The position numbers were made by a program, and so were the translations under genes. DNA of 64,000 bases from Trichuris trichiura (lineage: Eukaryota > Nematoda > Enoplea > Trichinellida > Trichuridae), in the NCBI GenBank assembly GCA_037903355.1, contig JBAJFE010000005.1:620001-684000 (forward strand), written 5' to 3'. The notes below the pieces were generated by a model that saw nothing but the letters and a program-made list of their open reading frames with translations, did no database searches and was not told the origin of the DNA. Numbering within the stretch: position 1 is the stretch's first letter; each line of letters opens with the position of its first letter. This document shows positions 35,095 through 49,632 of the stretch, one piece after another.

Positions 35095-35690
35095 TTTCTG
35101 AGATGGATGGATGAGTCATATCCCCTCATGCGATCATTCTGACATGCAAATTTTGGGAGTACCCCGTCATGCATTGATTTTGACATGCATTTTTGGGGGT
35201 ACTCCCCTTATGCAGTGATTTTGACATGCAGATTAGAGTATTTCCCCCATGCGATGATTTTGAGATGCAATTTTGAGGGTACCCTCCGCATGCGGTGATT
35301 TTGACATGCAATTTTGAGGGTACCCCCCGCATGCGATGACTTTGACATGCAATTTTGAGGGTACCCTCCGCATGCGATGATTTTGACATGCAATTTTGAG
35401 GGTACCCCCCACATGCGATGATTTTGACATGCAATTTTGAGGATACCCTCCGCATGCGATGATTTTGACATGCAATTTTGAGGATATCCCCTCATGCTGT
35501 GATTCTGACATGCGGTTTTGAGGGTACCCTCCGCATGCGATTATTTTGACATGATGTACAGGGGCACTCTCGCATGCGATGACTTTGACAAGCGGTTCGA
35601 GAGTACCCCTTGATGTAATGACTTCGACATGCACTTTTCAGTGATCTCCAGCATGCAATGTGTTGGATGCTACTATTTGTGTGACATCCT
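35095..35690. repeat. 41-bp minisatellite, about 14 units
   Basis: Unit consensus contains GATGATTTTGACATGCAATT, then TTGAGGGTACCCTCCGCATGC, repeating every ~41 bases; best kept at 35,230-35,500 and decaying outward. GCATGC and GGTACC palindromes sit in each unit. Because 41 is not a multiple of 3, all three minus frames are open here; those frames are artefacts. Confidence 0.85.
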
Positions 35691-36168
35691 CATGAGATGA
35701 TTTTATGGACTTGCACAGTGACTCCTTTTCATGCAATGACTATGTTAGCGATGACAATTTTCTCGCTGGATTATCATACTGTCAGCACGGTCCCTTCATG
35801 CAAGAACATTTACGCTCGTAGGAGATGTACCCTCTACGTGAAGGCAACATGCCAGTGCCAGAACATCCATCAGCACAGGGGTTATACACTCCATGCCAAT
35901 CTAACATGTATGCTTCAATTCCAATCATACATCTAGGAATCATGCCCACTACTAGACCGCTGTACGTTATAGGACTCCATTAGATATTTTAGACCCATGG
36001 GAGCGACATTCATACTTCGCATGCAGGTATATAGGTATCAGAGGAACGGTATGGCTCCACGGGTTACAAGCAAGTGGTACAACTCCTAATCTCAGGTGTT
36101 GTACTTTTTAAGAACAGGCAACATGCGGTCCATTTCCATCAGAGAAGGTACGGTATAGTATCCCCATT

Positions 36169-36700
36169 TCAGAGCAAAATATGTTTCATGAAGGTCCATA
36201 GGTCCATTGGTAAGTGTGAGGATGACAGAAGGTGCCAAAATTGCTGTGGATGTATTGTGGTTTTAAACTCTCTTTTCTTTTCAACTGCTCTGTACATTTC
36301 AAGTCTGTCGCATGTTGCCCTGTCGCGCTTGTCGTTGATCTTGAGGCTTTTTGTTGTCTTTGTGACAGTAGTCCTTCCATTCTTGTGCTTGTCGCTGCTG
36401 CTTTCTTCCGCTAGCATTGCGTAATCTTGCTTGAGCTCTTCAATTCCCATTAGATTGTTTTTTAACTTTTCAATTCGTGACTTTTCCATTTGCTTCTTTC
36501 GGCACACCTTGCACTTTTTATCCTTTCTCAAAATAATCTCTGCTGCTCACAATTGGCCAACCGAGTTTGCATACAGTTCACATATTTTTTGTCATCACCT
36601 TTGATCCGATTGTGCCAAATGAGCGGTCATTTTCCGACTTTGCTTTCCTTGTAATCGCGTCCGTGACAAACGATTTGTGGATTGTGTCTTTGTGAACATA
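36169..36700 (-). other. Candidate basic coiled-coil exon
   Basis: On the minus strand, an acceptor (GTGAGCAG) near 36,545 is followed by IILRKDKKCKVCRKKQMEKS... KLKNNLMGIEELKQD... KSLKINDKRDRATCDRLEM..., open for about 120 codons. Upstream (about 36,675-36,610) is a possible exon FVTDAITRKAKSENDRSFG ending in a donor GTGATG. It is Lys/Glu-rich and helical, with a CxxC. No family recognised and no start or end placed. Confidence 0.35.
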
Positions 36701-39054
36701 TAACACCATTTGTTAACCATTGCAGACAATTTTAACCATTGTAAACTTCGCAACTTCTACACCGTACCTCCTCTAATGAAAACCTACAAGCCCATAACCA
36801 GAATCCAACGGTCAAACGAGAGAACAATACTATCCCATACATTTGAAATTATACACGAGCACAACGCGACACATTCAAACCTATATCATGCCATGATGTA
36901 ATACATGAGGATGTCACACAAATAGATATATGAGATCACTGTCATGCAATTAATACATGTGTGAGAATTCAATGTTATTAACACTCCCGGCATGCAAACA
37001 TCAATTCTTACCAATGGAACAGAATGTCGTGTAGTTCTTCTTGTAGGTTCTGACTTTCGGCTGAAACTGGATGCCCTACCAACGTATGGATGGGCGGTTA
37101 TTAGTTCAAAACGGGACAAAACTTTGCCAAGACATCGAGAACAATGCACACTGCTTTGGGTCAGTTTTACTTTGGCATTTCACCCGAAGGACCTCCCAAA
37201 AATTCTTTATTTCATTATCCAATTCAGCATGCAAAACATAGAATGCAATAGTATCACAGTGAAATACACTACAACAACTGCAATGTTGTTTTCGCCTAAA
37301 AATAATTCATCATCTATCCGTGCAACAAAAGCTATTTTTTTGTAACAATTTAAAAGACAGCTTACCGCAGACTATGCCTTTATCACACACAATATATGTG
37401 ACCAGTAGAAATGCCAAACTTGTCTCAGCTAACGATCGGTCTTTTTCAAATGGTACTTACCAAATCATCGTCAACTGATTCATTTCTTTGTGTCCATTGT
37501 GGTGAATTCTAACACCTTGAATTCATGCCAGATTTCATCAGCTTTTTACTCATCGCTTCCTTTGCCATCACCAATTTCCGTTCGCTTACTCTAAAACGTC
37601 AGTTTGTCAACTTTTATTCACCATGACAGAACTAATTAACTTATATACTTACCAATGTAGAAGGACTATGACAATCATGATTATACCAATGATATACCAT
37701 TCTCCATATGATATTATTAGTCACAGTTTCAAGACGACCTAACATTATGCAAATCAGCAGCAGCTACTAACGGCCGTTATCTGACCTCTGATGTAACAAA
37801 GATAAGGCAAAACGCTTACTTTAGCCCGGTCAATGTACGATTTGACCTGATTTTCCTGTTTACATTCCATCCGAGTAGCTTCTTCGATGCAAACTAACAG
37901 ACCTCTTTGGCTCTATTACTTTTCCTTTCTGTTTGAACAGCGAATTTGACCTGTTTTCATTGTTTACAAATGTTCAGTTCAGTTCCCTCCGGCAACATTA
38001 TCTGAAAGTTTACTTTTAGCTTACTCAAAACGAAAAGCTTTTTCTTTCTTACCTCTTTTAGAGCTTCATTTTTCCATTTGCATTTGTTTCCAATCCTGAA
38101 ATACACTTACTACACAATATGAACGCTTCTTACCAAATCCATTTAGGAGGAAGCAATTTCTTTTTAACATGTTGTGACCATTCCTTCGTTTCATAATGCT
38201 AAACTGAAACAATAACGTTTTAAATTTATCGTTCATACCTATTCGTTCCTTTTTGACTTCTTTTCGCTATCCATTTAGTGATTCTGGTGTTTGCGCGAGC
38301 AACAAACACTTCACCTGCAAATGAAATTTTTTAAACTCAACTTACCTTGTCTACAACAATTGCTAGACAGGCCAATGTCTCAAAATGTCGGCTGCTGTTA
38401 ACCTGAAAGCGACTATTAAATTTCATTTCCATTACAATCAAACGTAAAGAGCTCAAGGTTTTTCCGGCTGTAAGTGCATCTTGCCGTCAACCTTTACTCT
38501 TTTTCCGGATATGCAACCGGCTGAGAGATCACACTTTTATAGAACAATTCAAATTTTTTATTTGTAACAAATTGCACTTTCGAACAAAGGGAAAAGCGAA
38601 ACTTTTGAGGGAAATCAATTCAGAAGGGAGCAAACGAAAATACGACAACGGTATAATAGTTCGATACGACAACACAAGTATTCTCAATCTCAAACCCACT
38701 ATTATTGTCTCTCCTACCCGACAAATGGGAAGGTCAGCGGGAGCTCAGAAGGGAAAACTGATGGATACCACAAGCTGAAACCTCTCCCGCGCAAACTCAC
38801 TTACTGCCTTACCTATTTTCCCGTCAGGAAGTTGTCACCCGTCAAAACCCTACGCTGTTCAGCTCCAGGGTCATTTTCGCGCACACAGACCGGAACAGGA
38901 CAGCACTTCCTACCACATCCTGCTACTTATTTCCACTACCTTGTTTTCTACATGGGGGGTTCGTCGCCGCGGTCTTTGCACTCAGTTCAGTGTCCACTGT
39001 CCAGCGCCCATTGACTATTGTCCGCTTTCCAGGTCCACTGTTCCTACGTCTCAC
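36701..39054. other. Long intergenic stretch
   Basis: AT-rich. A single arm of the foldback family (CCCTACCAACGTATGGATGG) occurs at about 37,076-37,105 without a partner. No gene supported. Confidence 0.35.
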
Positions 39055-39275
39055 ACTGGGGACGCACGGCAGTCGACATGCGTCAGACGGCACTCGACAT
39101 GCTGCTCACGACATACTACATGCTACTCACGACACACGACATGCGACTCACGACATGCGACAGACGACACACGACATGTGACAGACGACACACGACATGC
39201 GACAGACGACATGCGACTGTCACATGTGACATGCGGCACATGTGACAAAGGACAAGCGTGACATGTGACATGCGG
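39055..39275. repeat. Short ACGACATG-type tandem repeat
   Basis: Irregular units of about 10-21 bases built on GACACACGACATGYG and GACATGTGACATGCGG. Frames are open on both strands because the unit lacks stops. Confidence 0.8.
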
Positions 39276-39331
39276 ATGATGCAATATTGTCGTTGTTTAC
39301 TAATCTCAACGGATAGCGCCGCACCCCGCCA

Positions 39332-39366
39332 CCCCCCTTTTTTTTTTTTGGGGGGGGCGGGGGGGC
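39332..39366. repeat. Poly-C / poly-T / poly-G block
   Basis: A C run, an 11-12 base T run and G runs in immediate succession; C and G runs can pair around the T loop. Length is likely to be unstable or misassembled. Confidence 0.7.
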
Positions 39367-39807
39367 AGCTATCCTTTCCATGCACCTTATTCTCAAGTAG
39401 AATGTATCTCACCCGCCCTCCCCTCCGGAAACCAATATCTAAACCCACTATTCCCTATTGGATGTGAACCCCGTATGCATGCTGGAACCTATAGTGCCTA
39501 CCCTCGCCCTGCCTACTGCATACTTACACGTTGATCCCGGACTTTTCCATTTTTCTCTTTCTTTTCTTGCTCCTCTGGTTGTCCCTGTTCGTTTCTTCTC
39601 GTTTCTTTTCCGTCCTCGAGTTGTCTTCTTGCATCCGTTGGTATGGATCCTAAACACGGAACCATAAACCTTATGAAATGTTGGACTGCAACCGCGATAG
39701 AAAAGACACGCGCCAGTTGAAAATTTTATTCACGCAATCACACAAAATGTATGCGTAGAAGTGTTATTCACGAAATCAACAAATTCTTCTTTTCATTGTT
39801 TTTCAGA
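39367..39807. other. Intergenic stretch
   Basis: Open frames on both strands at 39,448-39,667 reflect pyrimidine-rich sequence. No gene supported. Confidence 0.3.
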
Positions 39808-39839
39808 GCTTTCAGGACTGGCCAGGTCCCGTCGTCAGC
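39808..39839 (-). ncRNA. Hammerhead-like motif
   Basis: Minus strand: GCTGACGAC, stem GGGAC, loop CTGGCCA, stem GTCC, T, GAAAGC. The core and stem are intact. It is followed by TCTGAAAAA, like the plus-strand copy at 42.06 kb (TCTGAAATAAA). No foldback arm was found around it. Confidence 0.5.
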
Positions 39840-41833
39840 AAGTCAGCAGTTGTCCATTCGAGTGCTTTTCCTGAAAAAGAAATTTTCGTCACAAAAAGTC
39901 GATTGGACAAAATGTACTTATCTTTTCAAGAAGAGGGCCAAGTTTCTTCAAAGTCGAACTATAAACGCTAAATTAATTAATTAATTTCATATGAACAACA
40001 TGCGACTGCTACGGTATTCCCTTCATGCTGTAACATGCATACATGCAGCAGTGACGCGAGAATGTCGAACGACGTCCACTATGTCTCTTTTTAAATTGTT
40101 CCACACAACCATTTGGCAATTCTAAAAACCTAAAAATGCAATTCTAATCTTGCAAATTTGACTTCCTGCAAAGGGATTACCTTATCAGCATTAGTCGCCA
40201 ACGCCGTCCTTATCTGCATGTCGAAAGATTAAAACGAGAAGATTAAATTCTTGAAATTGTACAGTTTCTTTTGCTCTATTGATCACCTAAAATACCTTGT
40301 CGCTTTTCTTTGAATGCGGAATAATTGTCGCACAAAATTCATTGTTGTGAAGGGGATACCATATGCTAATGACAAGATGTGCTTGTACATTGTCAACCTG
40401 AAAGAGTAAAAAGTTATCATAATAAAACTTTTTATTTTATACTTACAGGAAGAGCAATATCTGTTCTTCATTTCGGCAAACAGACTTTTTATCAGTCCGT
40501 TGACAACAGGATGAGACGAGTCCGGAAAGCTCTGAGAAACATTGCAGAAAACTCGCTTTTGTCAAACGAGTTTTTCCAGTAAATAACACTTCGACGCAAA
40601 GACAAAAAATATAGCAAACAAAAGTGTGGGGTCAAAATATGGAACTGTGTAAAGCACAGCTGCGACTAACGAAAAAGGAGGGAGAGCGATCACAGTTCAG
40701 CCGATGTCGTCGACGAAAAGATCGATAAATGAAATTAAATTTACCGTGCTCTGCTCACATCGATGCTTATTATGCAAATTTGACCGTGACCGATAAACCT
40801 TTACACTGTTTGCTTTGCAACGAGTGTGAGTGCTCGGCTGACTAAAACGGAACGACTCATTCACACAAACTATTTACTTTACTAATACGTCGGATTGAAA
40901 GGGCAACTGCGCAAGCCTTGAGGCAAATTTTACTTTGAGTAAACATTGTCATATACAATGAAACTTAATATTTTTTAAAACTGAATTTGATCCTCTCTTA
41001 AACACAAATAAAAGGCGTTATTAACGTGATTGTTTCAACACGTGAGTATAAACGCCAAGAATCGATGAGAAAATGAAAATGCAAATTGAATGAACCTTCT
41101 TTACCCAACTTAAAAAAGTATGGTAACTGATAGAAAATAATGTGTTCCAACAAAAAAACCGCAAATGACAATAGCTTCACTTGTGCTTCAAAGGAACCAA
41201 TAAGAATTCTTCATCGATCCAACCGAAACATCAATTTTACCTGAATGTTAAACCGCAAAGAAGCCGAATGAAATGAAACAATTTATCGATCAATAAATAT
41301 CGTATATGCTTCCACTAAACAATCATTTTTTCCATTCCCGTACGCAATAGAAAGATGTTAATTAATACCAATGACAGCATAGTTTTCAATGGCCGTCATC
41401 TATTAGGAAATGGATTTACGCTGTTCTAAGATACCTCTATTGAGATGGAATTGCGGAACTCATCCATTGCCCATTTTAATCTTTAATTCTTTATCATTGC
41501 ATTTCTTCATCTTTTCCCACGCTCACTGAATACACCATGCCCACTAGTAAAAATTTTTTGTATGCTAATTCATCTCCATAAATTATTCTTCATTCTTTTT
41601 TGACATATACGCAAACAACTGAAAAATTGATCCGAAGCATATTGGGTAGTTAAAGCTCCACTACGATTTATGCAAAATAATGGGTAATCTGTCCAAATTA
41701 TCATTGTCAAAAATAAACAAGCGTATGTTCAATTTGAAAGTATATGATGGTTATTGTTCCGCAGTCTCTGTTCACATTGACAGATTCATTTTTCTGTAAC
41801 ACAAGTTGATTCGCAACGGGATAATGTTTCGAG
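39840..41833. other. Long intergenic stretch
   Basis: AT-rich, no gene or repeat supported. Confidence 0.35.
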
Positions 41834-42243
41834 GTTCTTGGTACATCTTTTACCGCTTTTCCCGTTTTTTGACCGTGTTAGTATCTGTAATCAAACGAAG
41901 CAGCTGCTCTACCAACGGATGGATGAGCGATTATTAGGAAACAATATACAGAACCAATGCATTCATATTTATTTCAGCACTATCTGAACATCTCAGTTTC
42001 GTAGTCGGTGAGATGGAGGAGAGCTCGTTTTCGGACTTCGGAAGAGCTCGCCTTCATTTCACTGACGACGGAACTAGAGCGTTCCTAAAGCTCTGAAATA
42101 AAAAGTTGAGTGTATTGGTCCTGTCCAATTTTTCTTAATAATCGCTCATCCATCCGTTCGTAAACCAATTGTTTCATTTAATTACAGATACCAACAGAGA
42201 GACAAATAAACCGGAAAAACCTTAAAATACCTACCAAAAACCA
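41834..42243. repeat. Foldback element F3
   Basis: Reverse-complementary arms run from about 41,834-41,990 and 42,095-42,243: TATCTGTAAT, CTACCAACGGATGGATGAGC and GATTATTA on the left are mirrored on the right. Each arm carries a ribozyme-like motif near the centre; the plus copy is intact, the minus copy (about 41,975-42,010) is decayed. Confidence 0.7.
42061..42092 (+). ncRNA. Hammerhead-like motif in F3
   Basis: ACTGACGAC, stem GGAAC, loop TAGAGC, stem GTTCC, TAAAGC, then TCTGAAATAAA. The GAAA box reads TAAA, one change from the core. Confidence 0.45.
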
Positions 42244-42576
42244 TTCGTTTTTCTGATTACAAGTGCGCAGTATGAGTAATAAAAGAGATTAAAAGTTGGA
42301 AATTTTTACTTACGAAATAATAATGTACCTCAGTTTTTCAAAATGGAAAGAACGCATTTCATCCCATGAAAAGAATCACAATAATGCCCTGTTAACATAA
42401 ACACGGGGTGCTTTGTAACGGGCGCCTGTTTCATGTCTGTTAAATCTTCTACGGTTTCTCCTGTTTTTTCTCTGTGTGATTGTTTCTATAATTAGCCAAA
42501 ACAATTGCTGTACCAACGAGTGGATGACCGATTATAAGCATAAATTCAAAAACAATACAGTCAGCTTTTTTATTTA

Positions 42577-42609
42577 GAGCATACGGAACGCTCTGCTTCT
42601 GTCGTCAGT
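42577..42609 (-). ncRNA. Hammerhead-like motif in F4, minus
   Basis: Minus strand: ACTGACGACAGAA, loop GCAGAGC, GTTC, CGTATGC, then TCTAAATAAA. The core CTGACGA is intact; the stem is shorter than usual and the GAAA box is lost. Confidence 0.35.
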
Positions 42610-42630
42610 TCTGTCAGAAACTCGTCCATC

Positions 42631-42664
42631 TCACTGATGACAAAACTAGAGCGTTTCCAAAGGT
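42631..42664 (+). ncRNA. Hammerhead-like motif in F4, plus
   Basis: TCACTGATGACAAAAC, loop TAGAGC, GTTTCC, AAAGG. CTGATGA is canonical; the stem is AAAC/GTTT. Confidence 0.4.
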
Positions 42665-43404
42665 CTAAATAAAAAACAGACTATATTGTGTTTGAATTTA
42701 TGGTAATAATCGCTCATCCATTCGTTGGTAGAGCAATGGTTTCAACTAATTACAGATACCATCACACAGAGAAAAAATGGGAAAAGCCGTAGAAGATCGA
42801 AGAAACAGGCCTGTTAACAGTCATAAATCAAATCTATTTATAAACACGGCGGTAGAAGAAAGAAATTACTAATTACTTTCACTTTACTTTAAGGCATCGC
42901 TTAGTTCACTTCTTTTGTTATGTGAAGGAACTGCATAGAACATTTAAGGAAGACTTTCAAAACGTATACCTATGATTAGTGATACTTTTGCAAAAACTAA
43001 AAACAAATGGAAAGTTTTTGAACGAAGAATCGTTAAACCATTGAAAGTTTTTGAACGAAGAATCGTTAAACCGTTAAACCATTGCAAGTTATCATTTTCC
43101 TAAAATGTTTAGAGAAATCATAACAAAACACTTTATTCTTGTAAGCAAATTAATAAATAATAATAACAAGGAGTGTCTGCTAAAAAAATTCCACATTTCA
43201 TATAGTACATCAGTTTTTCAATGTCTTCAGGGTAATCATTCGTTTAATATGGACGGTGAAGACAAAACATGATGGATCAATGCATACGATAAACAGCTCT
43301 TCTCTTCATCAGTAAAGTTTGTACTTAATGAGCAGTTCTTAACCCGTCTAATTGAAAACATCGTTGATGATCAGAATTATGGATTACGAAACTTCCGTTA
43401 ATTC

Positions 43405-43690
43405 ATAAATGTAATTAAACGGAACAACTGCTCTACCAACGGATGGATGAGCAATTATTAAGAAAAATTGTACAGAACCAATGTTCAGAAATGTCGTCAG
43501 TGAAATGGAGGAGAGCTCTTCCCGCAGTTCGAAAACGAGCTCTCTTCCATTTCACTGATGAACAGAAAAAAACGTTCTGAAATCTCTCAAGTATTGTTGA
43601 GTGCATTGGTTCTGTACAATTTTTCTTAATAATCGCTCATCCTTTCGCCGGTAGAGCAGTCGTTTCACTAATTTACAGATACAATCACAC
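43405..43690. repeat. Foldback element F5
   Basis: Arms mirror each other: CTACCAACGGATGGATGAGC and AATTGTACAGAACCAATG on the left, CATTGGTTCTGTACAATT and GCTCATCCTTTCGCCGGTAG on the right. It has shorter outer arms than F3 and F4. Confidence 0.65.
43553..43590 (+). ncRNA. Hammerhead-like motif in F5, decayed
   Basis: CACTGATGAACAGAAAAAAA, then CGTTCTGAAATC. CTGATGA is kept but stem II is poor. Confidence 0.3.
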
Positions 43691-44696
43691 AGAGAAGGAA
43701 CCGGAAAAGCCGTCGAAGGTCTATTAAAACCCATTGGTTTTTCTGACTACTGATGCGCAGTATCTGTGGAAAGAGAGATTATAGTAACTACGAAATAATG
43801 CGCCTCAGCTTTTGGAAACGAAAAAAATGTATTTCATTCCAAACAAAGAATCACAATAGGGCCCTGTTGACAATGACAAATCAAAAATATTTGTAAACAC
43901 GTTGGTAGCATAGAAAATTACTAATTAGCTTCGTTCACGTCTTCTGCTAAGCAAAGGAATTCCATAGAACATTTAATGATGAATTCTGTAGAAGCCGAAA
44001 AAGCCCTAGAAGATCAAACACACTATGAATGATGAATTCTCTCAAAATGTATACCTATGATTAGTAATACTTTTGCAAAACCTATAAACAAATGGAAAGC
44101 TTTTGAACGAAGAATCGTTAAATTATTGCAAATCTGGAACTTATCATTTTCCTAAAATGTTTAGAGAAATCATAACAAAGCAGTTTAATCTTTTAAGCAA
44201 ATTAATAATAATGAAAACAAAGAGCGTTTGTTAAAAGAATCCACATCTCACAAAGCACATCAGTCTTTCAATGTCTTCACGGCTATCATTCGTTTAATAA
44301 AAATGAAGAAGACAAAATATGATGAATCAGTGCATACGACAAACCCCTCTTCTCTTCATCAATAACGTTTGTACTTAATGAGCTGTTCTTAACTTCTATA
44401 TTTGAAAACTTTGCTGATAATGAGAACTATGGATTAGGAAACTATCAATAATTCATTACATATTTGCCAATTCTCCGATTATACGGACAAACTACGACGG
44501 AAACATCAAGTTCATACAATGAAATACAATCTTTGGATGATTCCAACCTGCCGCTGCAAAAGTATAAAAAATAAAAAGCCGCTTTCAAAAGTAACTTAAA
44601 GACAGGAATTTTAGCTGCACTTTAAACAACTAAAGGTTTTCTTTTTGAACAATTTCTCTTTGGGGTTTCAACCCATTTTGTTTTCACGTAACGTTT

Positions 44697-44924
44697 ATGG
44701 ACCCCACAGCTTCGTCTACAATGTTTACGAAGGAAAAAGAGCCAAAAGTTTTGGCGAAATTAAGGCAGCATACTGAAATACATTTTATGGATTTCATCAC
44801 GTCACGTTGGGATCAACCGGATCATATACCATCATTAAATAGAGAAATTATGTATACGTTTTTGATATTAGAAATGTCTTCTTTGACATTAAACGACAGC
44901 GTCACAACAATGCAACTACTTTAA
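44697..44924 (+). CDS. Unidentified small ORF
   Basis: 75 codons from an ATG: MDPTASSTMFTKEKEPKVLA... IHFMDFITSRWDQPDH... REIMYTFLILEMSSLTL... The first 60 residues have balanced coding-like composition. No domain recognised, and no splice partner was found, so it may be a first exon, a small gene or chance. It stands alone in AT-rich DNA behind the tandem duplication. Confidence 0.3.
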   Translation: MDPTASSTMFTKEKEPKVLAKLRQHTEIHFMDFITSRWDQPDHIPSLNREIMYTFLILEMSSLTLNDSVTTMQLL

Positions 44925-46560
44925 GACCGTTCCATTATTATGGCTGAATAATGGACATACCTTTAAATAATTGTAACTCGTCTCATTTTGCTACTTTGTA
45001 CTCCTCAATATTGCATCGAAAATGGAGTTAATATTATGTTAACGCTGTCTGAAAAAATCATACAGAAAAGTTTTTCTTGTTTCCTCAATGGACAATGAGT
45101 GACTGTTACATTTAATTTAATCAAAACATTTTGTGCTTTTTGTCGGAACGGACTTCAACTTTGTCAATCATAATTTAACCGGGAAATAAACATTGGTGAA
45201 TTACAAGTAACAACTTTAAAAAGTAGCTTAATTGTTTCAATAACATCCTTTCAATAAAATAAAACAACTTTGGAATAACTGTCGCTGATATAACAGTTTT
45301 CTTCGCTGTAAACAACTATTGCACAAAAACTCTAATCTCTACATATTACAAAAGCGAAGAGAATAAATTATTGTTACGAGTTGAAATTGCTCAGCCTAGA
45401 CAACTATTTATTAATTTGATGCCAATACAATCTAAATCGTCAGAAATGACTGCAAAGTTCAGTCACAATAAATTATTTGACACTGCATTTCTAAAACCCA
45501 CAAAACTATTCAAAACAAGTACGTATAAACTTGCTGCGTCCTTCCTCAATTTCTACCGCCATTCCTAGTTTCATATTTCTGCATTCGTAATGGAATTGCA
45601 AACGTCGTACGAACCGAACATCCGTTAACGTTATTTTGAAAACATTTACAAAAAGTACAAACAAATTACTTTTCCAACATTTCAATAAGCATCAATGGAA
45701 TTGGCGTCCATTTATCTTCTCAATTTCTACAATCATAATTCCTCCTATGAGATTGAAACGTTGCAGTAAAGGGAGATATTTTTTCATCGATCAAATTTAT
45801 TGAAATATATGCTGAGCGAATATTGTTTTAAATCTTTCAAAGTGCTCTTAAAATGGACGTTCAAATGTTTCAGAGTGAAAAGAGCAATCGATGAAAAAGG
45901 ACAGAAACAGGACAACAGCTGACAATGATGCGCTAACTGGTCAGTACCGCTTCCATTACAATTTCTTCTTGTAAAGAAGCGGAACTTCGCTTTAGAGACA
46001 ATACAGTAAAGAGATCATAAGAATAATCACCAAAATGATAAATCCATTAATGTTTATAGGAAAGAGGTACGCAAACTTGATTACTTCAATGTCATTTCAA
46101 ATAGTCTAAATTGCTTGCCTAAGAAGAATTTAACAGTACATATACATAACAAATACTTTATAAATTGAATATAAATTTTTATCGGATTATTTTGGCTTGA
46201 TGAGGAACTTTTGGTTTAAAATATAAACAATAGAACCTTCGGCAATCAAGAAACACATTTTTCTACTATGTTCAACGGATAAATAATACAAATATTGTTT
46301 TTTTCATTATTTCACAAATCTAATCATGTTTCGCTCATTATGTTTACATAAATTGTAATATAAACATTAGCGAATAGGGTCAGCTAATTTGCATTACCTT
46401 CTTCAATGCAGACATAACAGCAATAGTATTTAACCAAAGTAAACGAACTATAGCAAAGGTCAGCAGAACTACTTCCTAAAATAGAGCAGCTAACTGAAGA
46501 TTCAACGTCAGTTTGTGTTTCTAAGCCGCTTATAGTAAAGTCTAAAGGGTCAGACATTAA
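44925..46560. other. Long intergenic stretch
   Basis: AT-rich; no gene supported. Confidence 0.35.
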
Positions 46561-46811
46561 TTTGCATAAGGCTGATTTTTAGGGTATATAATACACACAG
46601 ACTGCTCGGCCGTTTAGTGCGTTTTTGTCTGTCTGTGCTATATGCTTTCTGCGCGTGTGTTGTAAGCTTTTAGTGTGCACTCGGTGGTGTAACAGTTGCA
46701 GAGCATCTACTGCGCGGTGCGGTGTGGGGTGTGTTGTGACGCGGCGTGGCGCAGGGTGGATCAGGGTGCGCGGTGTGATGTGGTGTTGCGCGGCGAGGCG
46801 AGGCGCAGTGT

Positions 46812-49018
<2,207 letters not shown>

Positions 49019-49024
49019 GTCTCT

Positions 49025-49075
<51 letters not shown>

Positions 49076-49092
49076 GAGCCCACCCAGGGACG
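49019..49092 (+). tRNA. tRNA-Asn (GTT)
   Basis: A 74-base cloverleaf with anticodon GTT at 49,053-49,055, acceptor GTCTCTG/CAGGGAC (one G-T pair), D-arm with GGCGCAATCGGTTAGCGC and T-arm GGTTCGAGCC, discriminator G. All arms intact, no intron. Confidence 0.95.
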
Positions 49093-49632
49093 ATAGTTGT
49101 GGTCGCAATTCTGACTTTTGATGTTTTAGTTACGAAAATTAATTGCACAACTGTCAATTGAACCTTCGGAAACTACAATGTACCAAGTTGAACGTCCCTC
49201 CAAAAAATTCGTCAATAAAAAAACCCAAATTGGTATTTCTATAAGAAAACGAAAAGGCATACATTCATTAAGAAAGGCTTTATTTTCAGCAATACAAATG
49301 TCTCACAAATGGCTTGCAATTTACAATGTACAACTTAAAATGTTCACGAACCGAAAAATTAAATTCTAACTATGCTCTTGCAACTGCCATTTGACACTTT
49401 CAAAATGAGATTAAATATATGCATCTTCCTAAACGGTGAGAAGCTTTTTATACAAACGATTATTTATGGAAATAACGCATCTTCTGACACAATTCCGCTG
49501 TCTTTTTCAGAATCTCTCTCACTTATTTTTTAAACGGAAATAGCCGCAAGGAAATACAAAAGCTTATAGAACTCCCCCGCCATCACAATTAAGAAGGAAC
49601 AACAACAAAACCTGCATATTATTATTATTATT
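49093..49632. other. Intergenic stretch
   Basis: No gene supported; a short ATT-type repeat precedes the foldback at about 49,618-49,634. Confidence 0.35.

Larger units (their letters stand above)
42398..42809. mobile_element. Foldback element F4, inserted copy
   Basis: About 412 bases flanked by CCTGTTAACA on both sides (42,388-42,397 and 42,810-42,819). The second copy of the surrounding duplication reads CCCTGTTGACA straight into ATGACAAATC, an empty site. Arms are long reverse complements (CTCTGTGTGATTG..., GTACCAACGAGTGGATGA). Ribozyme-like motifs sit on each strand near the centre. It has no coding capacity, so it must depend on outside enzymes. Confidence 0.7.
42243..44460. repeat. 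Tandem duplication of about 1.1 kb
   Basis: Segments 42,243-42,397 plus 42,810-43,404 are matched in the same order by 43,690-44,460 (shared words: AAAGAATCACAATA, TATACCTATGATTAGTGATAC-like, GAACGAAGAATCGTTAAA, TTTTCCTAAAATGTTTAGAG). Copy 1 is interrupted by foldback F4; copy 2 is not, and foldback F5 lies between the copies. Confidence 0.75.

Noticed and set aside
35126..35634. Three overlapping minus frames with repeated MSKSSH-type peptide
   Set aside because: The 41-bp unit lacks stops in all three minus frames; reading frame is not selected.
35095..35690. CRISPR-like array
   Set aside because: The whole 41-bp unit repeats with no unique spacers, and the sequence is eukaryotic.
39448..39667. 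Overlapping 69-codon frames on both strands
   Set aside because: Pyrimidine-rich low-complexity sequence without domain or splice support.
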